Below are positions 6,702 to 16,652 of a stretch of DNA of 64,000 bases, piece after piece. Within the stretch, counting starts at the first letter, position 1. Each line of letters starts with the position of its first letter. The stretch spans positions 1,960,718-2,024,717 of the forward strand of contig NZ_HE997626.1 in NCBI RefSeq assembly GCF_000312385.1, written 5' to 3'. Made by a program: the position numbers and the translations under genes. This DNA is from Tsukamurella sp. 1534. Its GTDB lineage: Bacteria > Actinomycetota > Actinomycetes > Mycobacteriales > Mycobacteriaceae. The notes below the pieces were generated by a model, which was given only the letters and a program-made list of their open reading frames with translations, did not search any database and had not been told where the DNA came from.

Positions 6702-8099
6702 GTGCGCACCCGTACCGGTCTCGCATCCCGTATCCCCCTGCGCTTCTCGCTGGTGGGGATCGTGGTGGGCCTCGTGTTCATCGGCCTGCTCGCCTCGGGG
6801 ATCGCGCTGACGACGGCGATGGAGGACCGGCTGATGTCCCGGGAGGACCAGTCGCTCCGCCAGGCCGCCGACACCTGGGGCAGGCCCAAACCGCTCGACT
6901 TCCCGGTTCCCTCGCGGGGCAGCGGCCCTCCCACCCGCTTCTATCAGGCGACGTTCCTCGCCGACGGGACCCAGGTGCAGGTGAGCAACCCGGACTTCAC
7001 CGACCGCCCGGACCTCAGCGGCCTCGGCGATCTGCGCGGCGACGCCGTCACGGTGAACTCCATGGGCGGGAAGGGACCGAAATGGCGCGTCGTGCAATCG
7101 CATTCGGAGTTCGGGGTGAGCTTCGTCGCGGTGACGCTGTCCGAGGTCGAGGGCACCATGCGCGCCCTCGTCGCCCTGGAGCTGCTGATCGGCGGCGGCG
7201 TCCTCATCATCGCCGGCGGTCTCGGCTACCTGGTGGTGCGCAGATCGCTGCGCCCGCTGGAGGAGGTGGAGGCCACCGCCGAGGCGATCGCGGCGGGCGA
7301 TCTCACCCGCCGGGTCCCGGCGGCGCCGCCGCAGACCGAGGTCGGGCGGCTGTCCGCCTCGCTGAACACCATGCTGCACCAGGTGCAGGACTCGTTCGGC
7401 CGGGTGGCGGCATCGGAGGAGCAGGCCAGGGCCGATGAGGAGCGCATGCGCCGGTTCGTGGGCGACGCGTCGCACGAACTGCGCACCCCGCTCACGTCGA
7501 TCCGCGGCTTCGCCGAGCTGTACCGGCAGGGCGCGTCCGACGATACCGAGTTCCTCATGTCCCGCATCGAATCCGAGGCGCAGCGCATGGGGTTGCTGGT
7601 CGAGGACCTGCTCATGCTGGCGCGGCTGGACGCGCGTCGCCCGCTCGCGGCGGAGCCCGTGGATCTGGTGGCCGTCGCGGGCGAGGTGGTGCACGCCGCG
7701 CAGGCCCGCGAGCCGGGCCGCGACATCGATCTGGACGTGGAGAGCCCCGAGGTGGTGGTCGACGGTGATCGCGACCGGCTGCACCAGGTGGTGACCAATC
7801 TGGTCTCGAACGCCTTGCGGCACACGCCCGACGACGCGTCCGTGCGAGTCCGCGTCGCGACGCAGGCCGACCGCGTGCTGCTGTCCGTGGCGGACACCGG
7901 GCCGGGGATGGAGCCCGATGAGGCGAGCCGGGTGTTCGAGCGCTTCTACCGCACGGACTCGTCCCGCAGTCGCGGGAGCGGCGGTGCGGGACTGGGGCTG
8001 TCGATCGTGCACGGCATCGTCGAGCGGCACGGCGGCACCGTGTGGCTGGACACCGCGCCCGGGCAGGGCGCCACCTTCTCGGTCAGCCTGCCCCGGTGA
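6702..8099 (+). CDS. phoR: Sensor histidine kinase PhoR
   Basis: A 465-residue membrane kinase and the partner of PhoP. A first membrane helix spans about residues 11-35, an extracytoplasmic sensor about 36-155 and a second helix about 157-178. A HAMP linker follows. The dimerisation domain has the phospho-acceptor His258 in DASHELRTPLTSI. The ATPase domain has VVTNLVSNALRHTP (N box), ADTGPGM (G1), FERFYR (F box) and GGAGLGLSIV (G2). The length is close to mycobacterial PhoR. The gene begins with GTG 7 bases after phoP, so the two form an operon. A hairpin follows the stop. Confidence 0.92.
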   Translation: MRTRTGLASRIPLRFSLVGIVVGLVFIGLLASGIALTTAMEDRLMSREDQSLRQAADTWGRPKPLDFPVPSRGSGPPTRFYQATFLADGTQVQVSNPDFTDRPDLSGLGDLRGDAVTVNSMGGKGPKWRVVQSHSEFGVSFVAVTLSEVEGTMRALVALELLIGGGVLIIAGGLGYLVVRRSLRPLEEVEATAEAIAAGDLTRRVPAAPPQTEVGRLSASLNTMLHQVQDSFGRVAASEEQARADEERMRRFVGDASHELRTPLTSIRGFAELYRQGASDDTEFLMSRIESEAQRMGLLVEDLLMLARLDARRPLAAEPVDLVAVAGEVVHAAQAREPGRDIDLDVESPEVVVDGDRDRLHQVVTNLVSNALRHTPDDASVRVRVATQADRVLLSVADTGPGMEPDEASRVFERFYRTDSSRSRGSGGAGLGLSIVHGIVERHGGTVWLDTAPGQGATFSVSLPR

Positions 8100-8104
8100 C
8101 TACA

Positions 8105-8124
8105 CCGCGGTGATCACTCCGCGG
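8105..8124. terminator. Hairpin at the phoR/HIT convergence
   Basis: Arms CCGCGG (8105-8110 and 8119-8124) flank a TGATCACT centre. The hairpin lies at the end of phoR and overlaps the end of the convergent HIT gene. It is a possible shared terminator without a T-tract. Confidence 0.4.
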
Positions 8125-8536
8125 CGAGCGCCTCGACGATCTTCGTCTGCGCCTCGTCGAGGGACTCGGCCGACGGATTCGTGTCGACGCTGTCGAAGTT
8201 GAAATCGGTGAGCGTGTAGGCGGGGAAGACGTGCACGTGGAGGTGCGGCACCTCCATCCCGGCGACGATGAGGCCCGCCCGCGGCGCGTCGAACGCGCGC
8301 TTCACGGCGCGGCCCAGCTTGCGGCTGACCTCGGTGATGCGGTTCCACAGCTCGTCGTCGACGGACTCCCAGTTGTCCACCTCGTCGCGCGGCACCACGA
8401 GCACGTGGCCCTGGGTGAGCGGGGCGATGGTCAGGAAGGCCACCACCGAATCGTCCTGGTACACGAACCGGCCCGGGAGCTCGCCGGCGATGATCTTCGA
8501 GAAGACTGTGCTGGTCGTACCATTCGAATCTGCCAT
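8114..8536 (-). CDS. HIT family protein
   Basis: A 140-residue histidine-triad protein. The nucleotide-binding motif is [10 protein letters not shown] (H-x-H-x-H), preceded by the typical [18 protein letters not shown] start and the GHVLVVPR strand. HIT proteins hydrolyse nucleoside phosphoramidates or AppppA-like compounds in the cytosol. A HIT gene convergent with phoR is also recalled in M. tuberculosis, so this neighbourhood is conserved. The ATG follows TAGCCT by 6 bases on the reverse strand, indicating a leaderless mRNA. The promoter is divergent from purD, 46 bases away. Confidence 0.92.
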   Translation of the reverse strand: MADSNGTTSTVFSKIIAGELPGRFVYQDDSVVAFLTIAPLTQGHVLVVPRDEVDNWESVDDELWNRITEVSRKLGRAVKRAFDAPRAGLIVAGMEVPHLHVHVFPAYTLTDFNFDSVDTNPSAESLDEAQTKIVEALAAE

Positions 8537-8582
8537 ACGGCCAGGCTATATGAGCAGCCCGCCATTGGGTAAGGTCAGCGGC

Positions 8583-9818
8583 GTGCGAGTACTCGTCATC
8601 GGCACCGGCGGCCGCGAACACGCCCTCATCGAAGCGCTGTCCCGTGACCCCCGGGTCACCGAGCTGCACGCCGCGCCCGGCAATCCCGGCACCGCGGCGT
8701 CGGCCACGAACCACGAGGTGGATGCCTCGTCAGGGGAGTCGGTGGCCGCGCTGGCCGCGGAACTCGGCGCGGACCTCGTGGTGATCGGGCCCGAGGTGCC
8801 GCTGGTGCTCGGCGTCGCCGACGCCGTCCGCGCCCGCGGCATCGCCGTGTTCGGACCGTCGGCGGAGGCCGCGAAGATCGAGGGCAGCAAGGCCTTCGCG
8901 AAGGACGTCATGGAGGCCGCCGGCGTGCGCACGGCGCGCAGCGAGATCGTCGACAGCCCCGCCATCATCGACGCCGCGCTGGACCGGTTCGGCCCCACCT
9001 GGGTGATCAAGGACGACGGCCTGGCCGCCGGGAAGGGCGTCGTCGTCACCGCCGACCGCGCCGCCGCCCGCGCGCACGCCGCCGACCTCATCGAGTCCGG
9101 CCGGCCGGCGCTGTTCGAGTCCTTCCTCGACGGTCCCGAGGTGTCGCTGTTCTGCCTCGTCGACGGGGAGACCGTCGTGCCGCTGCTGCCCGCGCAGGAC
9201 CACAAGCGCGTCGGCGACGGCGACACCGGCCCGAACACCGGTGGCATGGGCGCGTACTCGCCGCTACCGTGGCTCGCGGAGGGCGTGGTCGACGAGATCG
9301 TGGACACCGTCGTGCGGCCCGTCGCGCGGGAGATGGTGCGCCGCGGCGTGCCGTTCTCGGGCCTGCTGTACGCGGGCCTCGCGATCGGCGCGGAGGGGCC
9401 CGCCGTCGTCGAGTTCAACTGTCGCTTCGGCGACCCCGAGACCCAGGCGGTCCTCGGCCTGCTCGAATCCCCGCTCGCCGAGGCGCTCCACGCCACGGCC
9501 ACCGGCACGCTCGCGGATCTGCCTCCGCTGCAGTGGCGCGACGGTGCCGCCATCACCGTGGTGCTCGCCGCGGAGAACTACCCCGCCACGCCCCGTAAGG
9601 GCGACGTCATCACCGGTGCCGACGGCCCCGGGATCTACCACGCCGGAACCGCCCTCGACGGCGAAGGCCGGCTGGTCTCCGCCGGGGGACGCGTCCTCAA
9701 CGTGGTGGGCGTGGGCGACGATCTCGCGGCGGCGCGCGCGGATGCGTACGCCAAGCTCGAACGGATCAAGCTGCCCGGCAGTCACTTCCGCAAGGACATC
9801 GGCCACCAGGCGCTGTGA
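8583..9818 (+). CDS. purD: Phosphoribosylamine-glycine ligase
   Basis: A 411-residue GAR synthetase. It catalyses ATP-dependent joining of glycine to phosphoribosylamine, the second step of IMP synthesis. The N-terminal signature [15 protein letters not shown], the ATP-grasp segments [16 protein letters not shown] and [11 protein letters not shown]-like [11 protein letters not shown], and [13 protein letters not shown] (metal-binding) are all intact. GTG 8583 is set by TAAGGT 7 bases upstream, giving a leaderless start. It is one of seven purine genes scattered over this window and is not co-transcribed with the others. Confidence 0.96.
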   Translation: MRVLVIGTGGREHALIEALSRDPRVTELHAAPGNPGTAASATNHEVDASSGESVAALAAELGADLVVIGPEVPLVLGVADAVRARGIAVFGPSAEAAKIEGSKAFAKDVMEAAGVRTARSEIVDSPAIIDAALDRFGPTWVIKDDGLAAGKGVVVTADRAAARAHAADLIESGRPALFESFLDGPEVSLFCLVDGETVVPLLPAQDHKRVGDGDTGPNTGGMGAYSPLPWLAEGVVDEIVDTVVRPVAREMVRRGVPFSGLLYAGLAIGAEGPAVVEFNCRFGDPETQAVLGLLESPLAEALHATATGTLADLPPLQWRDGAAITVVLAAENYPATPRKGDVITGADGPGIYHAGTALDGEGRLVSAGGRVLNVVGVGDDLAAARADAYAKLERIKLPGSHFRKDIGHQAL

Positions 9819-9910
9819 TGCGGCTGCAACGGCCGTGCGCTGCGAAGTCGGCATGACGATTTGGTCGAAACCAGCTTTGGGAGCGCGGCGCCCTGGCAGC
9901 ATGTCCTTCT

Positions 9911-10513
9911 GTGACAGCCGCGACCACTCCCAAGGGTGAGCGTCGTCGCGCGGCCCTGGTGGCCGCGGCGGGCGAGCTCCTCGTCGAGGGCGGGTTCGAG
10001 TCGGTGCGCCACCGCGCCGTCGCGCACCGGGCGCACATCCCCCTGGCTGCCACGACGTACTACTTCGAGTCGTTGGGAGACCTGCTCTCTCACGCTGTCG
10101 CCTACGCCGGTGACCACGATGTGAGCGCGGTCCGGGAGCGGGTCGCCGCGGTGAGCCGCCGGCGACGAGGGGAGGCCGCGCTCGCCCGGCTCATCGCCTC
10201 GGTGTTCTTCGCCTCCGAGACCGAGGAGGAGCGCAGCGCCCTCGTCTCCCGGTACGAGCGGCTGGTGGTGTGCACGCGCGACCCCGAGCTGTCGCTGCTG
10301 CAGGCCCGGCTGCGCGGAGAGCTCGTGGACCTGCACGCCGAGGTGCTCGAGCGGTCCGGGCGCACCGTCGACAAGGTCCGCGTGCAGCGGCTGGTGGCCA
10401 TCGAGGACGGGGCGGCCCTCGCGGCCTTCACCGATCCCGACGCCGGCATCACCCGCGCGGTGCGAGACGCGGTCGCCGCGGTCATCGATGATCTGGCGCC
10501 GATCGCCCCCTGA
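9911..10513 (+). CDS. TetR family transcriptional regulator
   Basis: A 200-residue regulator. The helix-turn-helix covers about residues 10-55 (RRAALVAAAGELLVEGG, then FESVRHRAVAHRAHIPLAATTYYF), followed by an all-helical ligand domain. The YYF motif ending the recognition helix is the usual TetR pattern. The start is GTG 9911. Upstream, TGGT-CGAA-ACCA near 9860-9872 is a small palindrome that might be its operator, but it is short. The gene lies between purD and purB and shares no operon with either, so the target is unknown. Confidence 0.82.
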   Translation: MTAATTPKGERRRAALVAAAGELLVEGGFESVRHRAVAHRAHIPLAATTYYFESLGDLLSHAVAYAGDHDVSAVRERVAAVSRRRRGEAALARLIASVFFASETEEERSALVSRYERLVVCTRDPELSLLQARLRGELVDLHAEVLERSGRTVDKVRVQRLVAIEDGAALAAFTDPDAGITRAVRDAVAAVIDDLAPIAP

Positions 10514-10580
10514 CGGTGAGGCGCACCGTCGGGCCCGATGTGCGGTGCCGCGGCTCCGGCCCGGGTGCGATGATGGAGGG

Positions 10581-12008
10581 GTGAGTGCCCCCCGCATCCC
10601 CAACGTCCTCGCCAACCGCTACGCCAGCCCGCGCATGCGCGAGCTGTGGTCGCCCGAGCACAAGATCGTGCTGGAGCGGCAGCTGTGGATCGCGGTCCTC
10701 AAGGCCCAGCGCGACCTCGGGATCGACGTGCCCGACGGTGCGGTGGAGGCCTACGAGGCCGTCGTGGACCGGGTGGACCTCGCGTCGATCGCGGAGCGGG
10801 AGCGCGTGACCCGGCACGACGTCAAGGCCCGGATCGAGGAGTTCAGCGACCTCGCGGGGCACGAGCAGATCCACAAGGGCATGACCTCGCGGGACCTCAC
10901 GGAGAACGTCGAGCAGCTGCAGGTGCTGCAGTCCCTGATCCACGTCCGGGACCACGCCGTCGCGGTCGCCGCCCGGTTGGCCGAGCGCGCCGCGCAGTAC
11001 TCGTCGGTGGTCATGGCCGGCCGGTCGCACAACGTCGCCGCGCAGGCGACCACGCTGGGGAAGCGCTTCGCCAGCGCCGCCAACGAGCTGCTCGTGGCGA
11101 TCGCCCGCGTCGAGGACCTGATCAACCGGTACCCGCTGCGCGGCATCAAGGGGCCGATGGGCACGTCGCAGGACATGCTGGACCTGCTGGGCGGCGACGC
11201 GTCGAAGCTGGCATCGCTGGAATCGCGGGTGGCCGAGCACCTCGGATTCTCGGAATCCTTCGTGTCCGTGGGGCAGGTGTACCCGCGGTCGCTGGACCAC
11301 GACACCGTGAGCGCGCTCGTGCAGCTGGCCGCGGGGCCGTCGTCGCTCGCCACGACCATCCGGCTCATGGCGGGACACGAGCTGGTCACCGAGGGCTTCC
11401 AGCCCGGGCAGGTGGGCAGCTCCGCGATGCCGCACAAGATGAACACCCGCTCGTGCGAGCGCGTCAACGGTCTCGCGGTGGTGCTCCGCGGCTACGGCTC
11501 GATGGCGGCCGAGATGGCCGGCGCGCAGTGGAACGAGGGTGACGTGTTCTGCTCCGTGATCCGCCGCGTGGCCCTGCCCGACGCCTTCTTCGCGATCGAC
11601 GGCCTCTTCGAGACGTTCCTGACGGTGCTCGACGAGTTCGGCGCCTACCCGGCGGTGATCTCCAACGAGCTCGACCGGTACCTGCCCTTCCTCGCCACCA
11701 CCCGCGTGCTCATGGCCGCGGTACGGGCGGGCGTCGGCCGCGAGGTGGCGCACGAGGTGATCAAGGAGCACGCCGTCGCCGTGGCGCTGGCCATGCGCGA
11801 GGAGGGCCGCGAGCCCGACCTGCTGGACCGCCTCGCCGCCGATCCGCGCCTCGGCCTCACCCGCGCGCAACTCGACGACGCCGTCGCCGACCGCGCCGCC
11901 TTCACCGGTGCGGCGGAGGCGCAGGTCGCCCAGGTCGTCGCCGATGTGGAGGCCCTGGTCGCGAAGCACCCCGACGCCGCCGCCTACACCCCGTCGCCCA
12001 TCCTCTGA
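10581..12008 (+). CDS. purB: Adenylosuccinate lyase
   Basis: A 475-residue lyase of the fumarase/aspartase superfamily. It cleaves fumarate from SAICAR and from adenylosuccinate, thus acting twice in purine synthesis. The superfamily signature SSAMPHKMNTRSCE is intact, as are the TSRDLTEN region with its substrate-binding Thr-Ser and the catalytic GRSHNVAAQATT His. The start is GTG 10581, giving MSAPRIPNVLANRYAS. A GGAGG immediately upstream is too close for normal initiation, so the start could be leaderless or slightly different. It is monocistronic and followed by a possible hairpin. Confidence 0.95.
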   Translation: MSAPRIPNVLANRYASPRMRELWSPEHKIVLERQLWIAVLKAQRDLGIDVPDGAVEAYEAVVDRVDLASIAERERVTRHDVKARIEEFSDLAGHEQIHKGMTSRDLTENVEQLQVLQSLIHVRDHAVAVAARLAERAAQYSSVVMAGRSHNVAAQATTLGKRFASAANELLVAIARVEDLINRYPLRGIKGPMGTSQDMLDLLGGDASKLASLESRVAEHLGFSESFVSVGQVYPRSLDHDTVSALVQLAAGPSSLATTIRLMAGHELVTEGFQPGQVGSSAMPHKMNTRSCERVNGLAVVLRGYGSMAAEMAGAQWNEGDVFCSVIRRVALPDAFFAIDGLFETFLTVLDEFGAYPAVISNELDRYLPFLATTRVLMAAVRAGVGREVAHEVIKEHAVAVALAMREEGREPDLLDRLAADPRLGLTRAQLDDAVADRAAFTGAAEAQVAQVVADVEALVAKHPDAAAYTPSPIL

Positions 12009-12011
12009 GGG

Positions 12012-12893
12012 CCGGTTCGCAGGGGTTCCAGCGACCGCGTCCTGCATGTTCAGCGCGGAAACCGCTACGAACGGCGTCGATCTCGCGAACGGGGAGGTCG
12101 AGGCGCGGGTACATCGGCGCCGGACCGGTCCAGCCACGGACCCGCAGCTCCTGTTCGACCCGGGCGATGAACGCGGCACGGTCGTGGACCAGGGTCGTGG
12201 CTGTGACCCCGATGATGCTCCAGCCCTCGCCGCCGATCGCGTTCCAGCGGCGGATGTCCTTGCGCTGCTGCGCGATCGAACGGTGGTAGCCCCCCGTCGT
12301 ACTCGATGGCTATCCGGTGCTCATCGGACCCGAGGTCCACTCGGTAGCCGGTGCCGCCGACGGGCCGCTGGGGTAGGAACATCCGCAGGCCCGATCTGTG
12401 CACGGTGAGTCGCGTGTAGGTCTCCCACGGCGAATCCGCGCCGGTGCTCGCTTCGGCGAGGACCTGCAGCGCCCGCCTGCGCCCGTGCATACCCCGATGG
12501 GCGGCGAGATATGCCCGGACCTGCGGAAGAGAAGTGACGGACCGCCCGTAGCGGTCTTCGCGGACGCACTGATCGACGCCGTGAGACGACGGTGATGTCC
12601 TCGGGCGACATCGTTCCGGACCGGATGATCACGCCGTTCCGCGAGCGGTGCTGCGGGACCCAGAGCTCCGGGGGATGGCCGTCGACGAAATCCGCGCCGT
12701 GCAATGCCGCCGCGGTCCAGCCGGTGAAGACGGCATCGGGATACGCCGGCGTGAGGGCGTCGCGCACGTCGTGGACCGTCGGCGGCCCGTCGCCGATGCG
12801 CCGGATCCCGTGGATCACCGAGGCGGACGTCGCGCGCACGGCGTACTCGGTCTCCTGGGGCATGAGGTCGCGGGTTCGCCGGAACATACTCAT
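12012..12893 (-). pseudogene. Decayed AbiEi/DUF559-type protein gene
   Basis: Three reading-frame pieces of one protein can be followed on the reverse strand. From ATG 12893 the N-terminal part runs through TGWTAAALHGADFVDG, ELWVPQHRSRNGVIIRSG and MSPEDITVV. Near 12585 the frame is lost and part of the middle appears deleted. It resumes as CVREDRYGRSVTSLPQVRAY and HRIAIEYDGG. At 12290-12295 a run of six Cs, where five would keep the frame, breaks it again before YHRSIAQQRKDIRRWNAIG. The order matches the actinobacterial proteins with an AbiEi-like N-terminus and a DUF559 nuclease-like C-terminus. The precise 3' end is unclear. Confidence 0.7.
12048..12072. terminator. Imperfect hairpin downstream of purB
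   Basis: GTTCAGCGCGG and CCGCTACGAAC pair at 8 of 11 positions around an AAA loop, 40 bases past purB. The sequence resembles the right arm of the larger inverted repeat at 12932-12991, so it may belong to the same palindrome family and act as the purB terminator. Confidence 0.35.
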
Positions 12894-12931
12894 TGGACGC
12901 ACCAGAGCGGCGATCGGATCCCTTTCGGCGC

Positions 12932-12991
12932 GGTTCACAGCGGTTTCCGTGGCGAGTTCCTGCGGTTTCGTCACGGAAACCGCTGTGAACC
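12932..12991. repeat. Perfect 20-bp inverted repeat upstream of purC
   Basis: The left arm GGTTCACAGCGGTTTCCGTG (12932-12951) and the right arm at 12972-12991 are perfectly complementary. The 20-base spacer contains a third GCGGTTTC. The element lies between the decayed AbiEi-type gene and purC, about 30 bases upstream of the purC -10 box. It could be an operator, an insulating terminator or a mobile palindrome. Confidence 0.75.
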
Positions 12992-13032
12992 TGCCGCCGG
13001 AAATCCGCCGACCCATGCAATAGGCTGGGGGC

Positions 13033-13923
13033 GTGCGACCGGAACTGAGCGAATACACGCCGATCTACTCGGGCAAGGTCCGTGAGCTGTACGAGGTGGA
13101 CGAGGAGCATCTGCTGCTCGTCGCGAGCGACCGCGTCAGCGCGTACGACCACATCCTGGACACCCCGATCCCGGACAAGGGGCGGGTGCTCACGGCGATG
13201 TCGGTCTACTTCTTCGACGCCCTCGGGGTGCCGAACCACCTGGCGGGGCTGGTCGACGATCCGCGCATCCCCGAATCCGTGCTCGGCCGCGCGCTCATCA
13301 CCCGCCGGCTCGACATGGTGCCCGTCGAATGCGTTGCCCGCGGGTACCTCACCGGTTCCGGGCTCAAGGAGTACCGCGCGGGCGGCGCCGTGTGCGGCGT
13401 CCCGCTGCCCGACGGGCTCGTGGACGGCAGCCGCATCGAACCGCCGATCTTCACCCCCGCCACCAAGGCGGCGGTGGGGGACCACGACGAGAACGTCTCC
13501 TTCGAGCGCATCGTGGCCGATGTCGGGGAGGAACTCGCGACGAAGCTGCGCGCCCTCACCCTGGACGTCTACTCCCGCGGGTCCGAGATCGCCCGGAACC
13601 GGGGGATCATCCTCGCGGACACCAAGTTCGAGTTCGGTCTCACGCCCGACGGGGAACTGCTCCTCGCCGACGAGGTGCTCACCCCCGACTCCTCGCGCTA
13701 CTGGGACGCCGCGGAGTACGAGCCCGGCACGACGCTGGCCAGCTTCGACAAGCAGATCGTGCGCGATTGGCTCACCGGCCCCTCCGGCTGGTCGACCGAC
13801 TCCGAGACGCCTCCGCCCCCGCTGCCGCAGGACGTGGTCGATCGGACCCGCGCGCGCTACATCGAGGCGTACGAACGCATCTCGGGTCTGAGCTTCGCCG
13901 ACTGGCCCGGTGGAGCCGCATGA
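13033..13923 (+). CDS. purC: SAICAR synthetase
   Basis: A 296-residue phosphoribosylaminoimidazole-succinocarboxamide synthase. It condenses CAIR with aspartate using ATP. The start [21 protein letters not shown], the signature [13 protein letters not shown] and the ADTKFEFG strand (metal and ATP site) are intact. GTG 13033 follows TAGGCT by 6 bases, a textbook leaderless arrangement. The stop overlaps the ATG of the oligopeptidase gene as ATGA, so the two are co-transcribed; the same purC-ptrB pairing is recalled in mycobacteria. Confidence 0.96.
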   Translation: MRPELSEYTPIYSGKVRELYEVDEEHLLLVASDRVSAYDHILDTPIPDKGRVLTAMSVYFFDALGVPNHLAGLVDDPRIPESVLGRALITRRLDMVPVECVARGYLTGSGLKEYRAGGAVCGVPLPDGLVDGSRIEPPIFTPATKAAVGDHDENVSFERIVADVGEELATKLRALTLDVYSRGSEIARNRGIILADTKFEFGLTPDGELLLADEVLTPDSSRYWDAAEYEPGTTLASFDKQIVRDWLTGPSGWSTDSETPPPPLPQDVVDRTRARYIEAYERISGLSFADWPGGAA

Positions 13924-16013
13924 GCGCGGCGGTGCAGCCCGTCGCCAAGAAGGTTCCCAGCGAGCGGACCTTCCACGGGGACACCGTGATCGACCAGTAC
14001 GCCTGGTTGGCCGACACCGAGAACGACGAGGTGCTCGCCTACCTGCGCGAGCACAACGCGTACACCGAAGAGGCGACAGCCGCACAGGAACCGCTACGCG
14101 AGAAGATCTTCGGTGAGATCAAGGCGCACACGCAGGAGACCGACATGTCGGTCCCGCAGCGCCGCGGACGCCACTGGTACTACGCCCGCACGCAGGAGGG
14201 GAAGCAGTACGGCATCCACTGCCGCGCCCCGATCGCGGCCGAGGACGACTGGAACCCGCCGGTGCTCTCCGACGATCCGCTCCCCGGCGAGCAAGTGCTC
14301 CTCGACCTCAACGCGGAGGCGGAGGGCCACGAGTACATCGCCGTCGGCGCCGCGTCCGTCTCCCCGGACGGGGCGCTGCTGGCGTACTCCCTGGACACCT
14401 CGGGGGACGAACGGTTCACGCTGCGGTTCAAGGTGATCGACACCGGCGAGGTGCTCGCCGACGAGGTGTCCGGCGCCTTCTACGGCGCCACCTGGGCGCC
14501 CGATTCGCGGCACCTGTTCTACACCACCGTCGACGAGGCGTGGCGCCCGGACAGCATCTGGCGGCACGAACTGGGCGCCGGCGCGGAGGATGTCCGTGTC
14601 TTCCACGAGCCGGACCAACGCTTCGGGGTGGGCGTCGGCCTCACCCGCAGCGAGAAGTACCTCATGATCGTCGCCTCCGCGACGCTGAGCTCCGAGACCT
14701 CGATCCTGGACGCCACCGATCCGACCGGCGAATTCCAGGTGCTGCTCCCGCGCGAGGAGGACGTCGAGTACTCGGTCGACCACGCGGTGCTCGGCGGCGA
14801 GGACCGGTTCCTGTTCCTACACAACCGCACCGGCATCAACTTCGAACTGGCCTCGGCGCCCGTCGGCGCACCGTCGGACTGGACGGTCCTGGTGCCGCAC
14901 CGCGACGACGTGCGGCTCGACTTCGTGGACGCGTTCGCCCGCACCCTGGCCCTCGGCTACCGCCGCGGCGGCCTGCCGCGCCTCGCGCTCGCCGCGACGG
15001 AGGCGGAACCGTCCTTCTCCGAATGGGATCCGGGCGAACCGCTCGCCAACGTGGGCACCGCCGCGAACCCGGAGTGGGACGCCCCGCGGCTGCGCCTGGC
15101 GTACGAATCCTTCGTCACGCCCGGCACCGTCCTCGAACTCACGCCGGACACCGGCGAACAGACCGTGCTCAAGCGGATCAACGTGCCCGGCTACGACGCC
15201 GGCCAGTACGCCGCCGAGCAGGTGTGGGTCACCGCCCGGGACGGAGCTCGCGTCCCCGTCTCCGTGGTGCGCCGCACCGACATCGACGCCGGCGGCCCCG
15301 CGCCGACACTGCTCTACGGCTACGGCTCGTACGAGGCCACCATGGACCCGTGGTTCTCCGTGGCCCGCCTCTCGCTGCTGGACCGCGGCGTCGTGTTCGC
15401 CGTGGCGCACGTCCGGGGCGGCGGCGAGATGGGCCGCGCCTGGTACGACCACGGGAAGAAGCTGGAGAAGAACAACACCTTCACCGATTTCGTGGACGTC
15501 GCGCGGCACCTCGTCGACGAGGGACGCACCGCCCCGGACCGGCTGGTGGCCATGGGCGGCAGCGCCGGCGGGCTCCTCGTGGGCGCCGTCGCGAACCTGG
15601 CGCCCGAGTCCTTCGCGGGCATCGTCGCCGACGTGCCGTTCGTGGACCCGCTGACGTCGATCCTCGACCCGTCGCTCCCGCTCACCGTCGGGGAGTGGGA
15701 CGAGTGGGGCAACCCGCTCGAGAACGCCGAGGTCTACCGGTACATGAAGGCCTACTCGCCCTATGAGAACGTCGAGGCCAGGCCGTACCCCGCGATGCTG
15801 GTGACGACCTCGCTCAACGACACCCGGGTGCTCCCCACGGAGCCGGCGAAGTGGGTCGCGAGACTGCTCGCGAACAGCACGTCGGGCGAACGGATCCTGC
15901 TCAAGACCGAGATGGTGGCCGGGCACGCGGGCGTGAGCGGCCGTTACGCGAAATGGCGCGAGACCGCGTTCGAGTACGCCTGGATACTCGACAGGCTCGG
16001 CGCGGCGCAGTAG
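13920..16013 (+). CDS. ptrB: Oligopeptidase B (S9 prolyl oligopeptidase family)
   Basis: A 697-residue serine peptidase, close to the usual 680-720 length. The N-terminal beta-propeller covers about residues 70-410 and the C-terminal alpha/beta hydrolase about 430-697. The triad is visible: Ser548 in GGSAGG, the Asp in SLNDTRV and the His in GHAGVSGRY. The preceding [13 protein letters not shown] and [10 protein letters not shown] blocks are typical. Oligopeptidase B cleaves short peptides after basic residues in the cytosol. It is translationally coupled to purC by the ATGA overlap. Confidence 0.93.
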   Translation: MSAAVQPVAKKVPSERTFHGDTVIDQYAWLADTENDEVLAYLREHNAYTEEATAAQEPLREKIFGEIKAHTQETDMSVPQRRGRHWYYARTQEGKQYGIHCRAPIAAEDDWNPPVLSDDPLPGEQVLLDLNAEAEGHEYIAVGAASVSPDGALLAYSLDTSGDERFTLRFKVIDTGEVLADEVSGAFYGATWAPDSRHLFYTTVDEAWRPDSIWRHELGAGAEDVRVFHEPDQRFGVGVGLTRSEKYLMIVASATLSSETSILDATDPTGEFQVLLPREEDVEYSVDHAVLGGEDRFLFLHNRTGINFELASAPVGAPSDWTVLVPHRDDVRLDFVDAFARTLALGYRRGGLPRLALAATEAEPSFSEWDPGEPLANVGTAANPEWDAPRLRLAYESFVTPGTVLELTPDTGEQTVLKRINVPGYDAGQYAAEQVWVTARDGARVPVSVVRRTDIDAGGPAPTLLYGYGSYEATMDPWFSVARLSLLDRGVVFAVAHVRGGGEMGRAWYDHGKKLEKNNTFTDFVDVARHLVDEGRTAPDRLVAMGGSAGGLLVGAVANLAPESFAGIVADVPFVDPLTSILDPSLPLTVGEWDEWGNPLENAEVYRYMKAYSPYENVEARPYPAMLVTTSLNDTRVLPTEPAKWVARLLANSTSGERILLKTEMVAGHAGVSGRYAKWRETAFEYAWILDRLGAAQ

Positions 16014-16023
16014 CTTCAGTGAG

Positions 16024-16527
16024 ATGAAGAAGCTCTTCATCTCAGTGGTCGCGGCGGCGACGGTGTGCGGCACGGTCGCCGCGCCCGCCCAGGCCGCCCC
16101 GGTGCCGGCCCCCGCGCCGGGCGGGCCCGGCCCGATCATCACCTACGTCTACATCGGCCCCTCGACGTCGATGAAGACCCATCGCGAGTACCGGATCACC
16201 GTGCGCGACGGCGTCGCCACGATCCGGGTGGGCAATTACAGCAGCGTGTGGGGCACCGCCCCGCCGACCGCCACCGAGACGGCGACGCTGGACGCGACCA
16301 CGTGGCGCGCCCTCAGCGCGAACGTCGACGCCCTGCCCCGCGCCGCCGCGGGCCAGCCCTGCCCCGGTGCCGCGCAGCACCGCGTCGAATACGCCATCGG
16401 GAAGGCGAAGCCGCGCGTCACCCTCGCGTACACGTGCGCGACCGGCGGCGCGGGCGACGTGCGCGCGCTCAAGGCCTACATCGCGCCGGTCGAAGCGAAG
16501 TTCGACATGGACCGCCTGCTGGCCTGA
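16024..16527 (+). CDS. Secreted protein of unknown function
   Basis: A 167-residue protein. Its Sec signal peptide is clear: MKKLF, then a hydrophobic core ending AAPAQA|AP. The mature domain has a PSTSMKTHREYRITVRDG start and contains two cysteines (GQPCPG and AYTCATG), likely disulfide-bonded outside the cell. No enzyme motif is recognised. The gene starts 10 bases after the oligopeptidase stop and may be the last gene of the purC-ptrB operon, with the strong hairpin at 16589 as terminator. Confidence 0.75.
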   Translation: MKKLFISVVAAATVCGTVAAPAQAAPVPAPAPGGPGPIITYVYIGPSTSMKTHREYRITVRDGVATIRVGNYSSVWGTAPPTATETATLDATTWRALSANVDALPRAAAGQPCPGAAQHRVEYAIGKAKPRVTLAYTCATGGAGDVRALKAYIAPVEAKFDMDRLLA

Positions 16528-16588
16528 TCCGCGCACCGCGCGAACGCCGCACCGCGCGAACGCCGATGCGTCCGGACGGGGTGCCCTG

Positions 16589-16637
16589 ACGACGGAAGCG
16601 CCCGGCCCCTGAACCGGGGACCGGGCGCTTCCGTCGT
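16589..16637. terminator. Bidirectional terminator
   Basis: A 17-bp perfect stem (16589-16605 with 16621-16637) continues into CCCC/GGGG with one bulged base and a TGAACC loop. It lies between the secreted-protein gene and the convergent MFS gene and could terminate both. Confidence 0.8.
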
Positions 16638-16652
16638 CTCAACGGGACGCGA

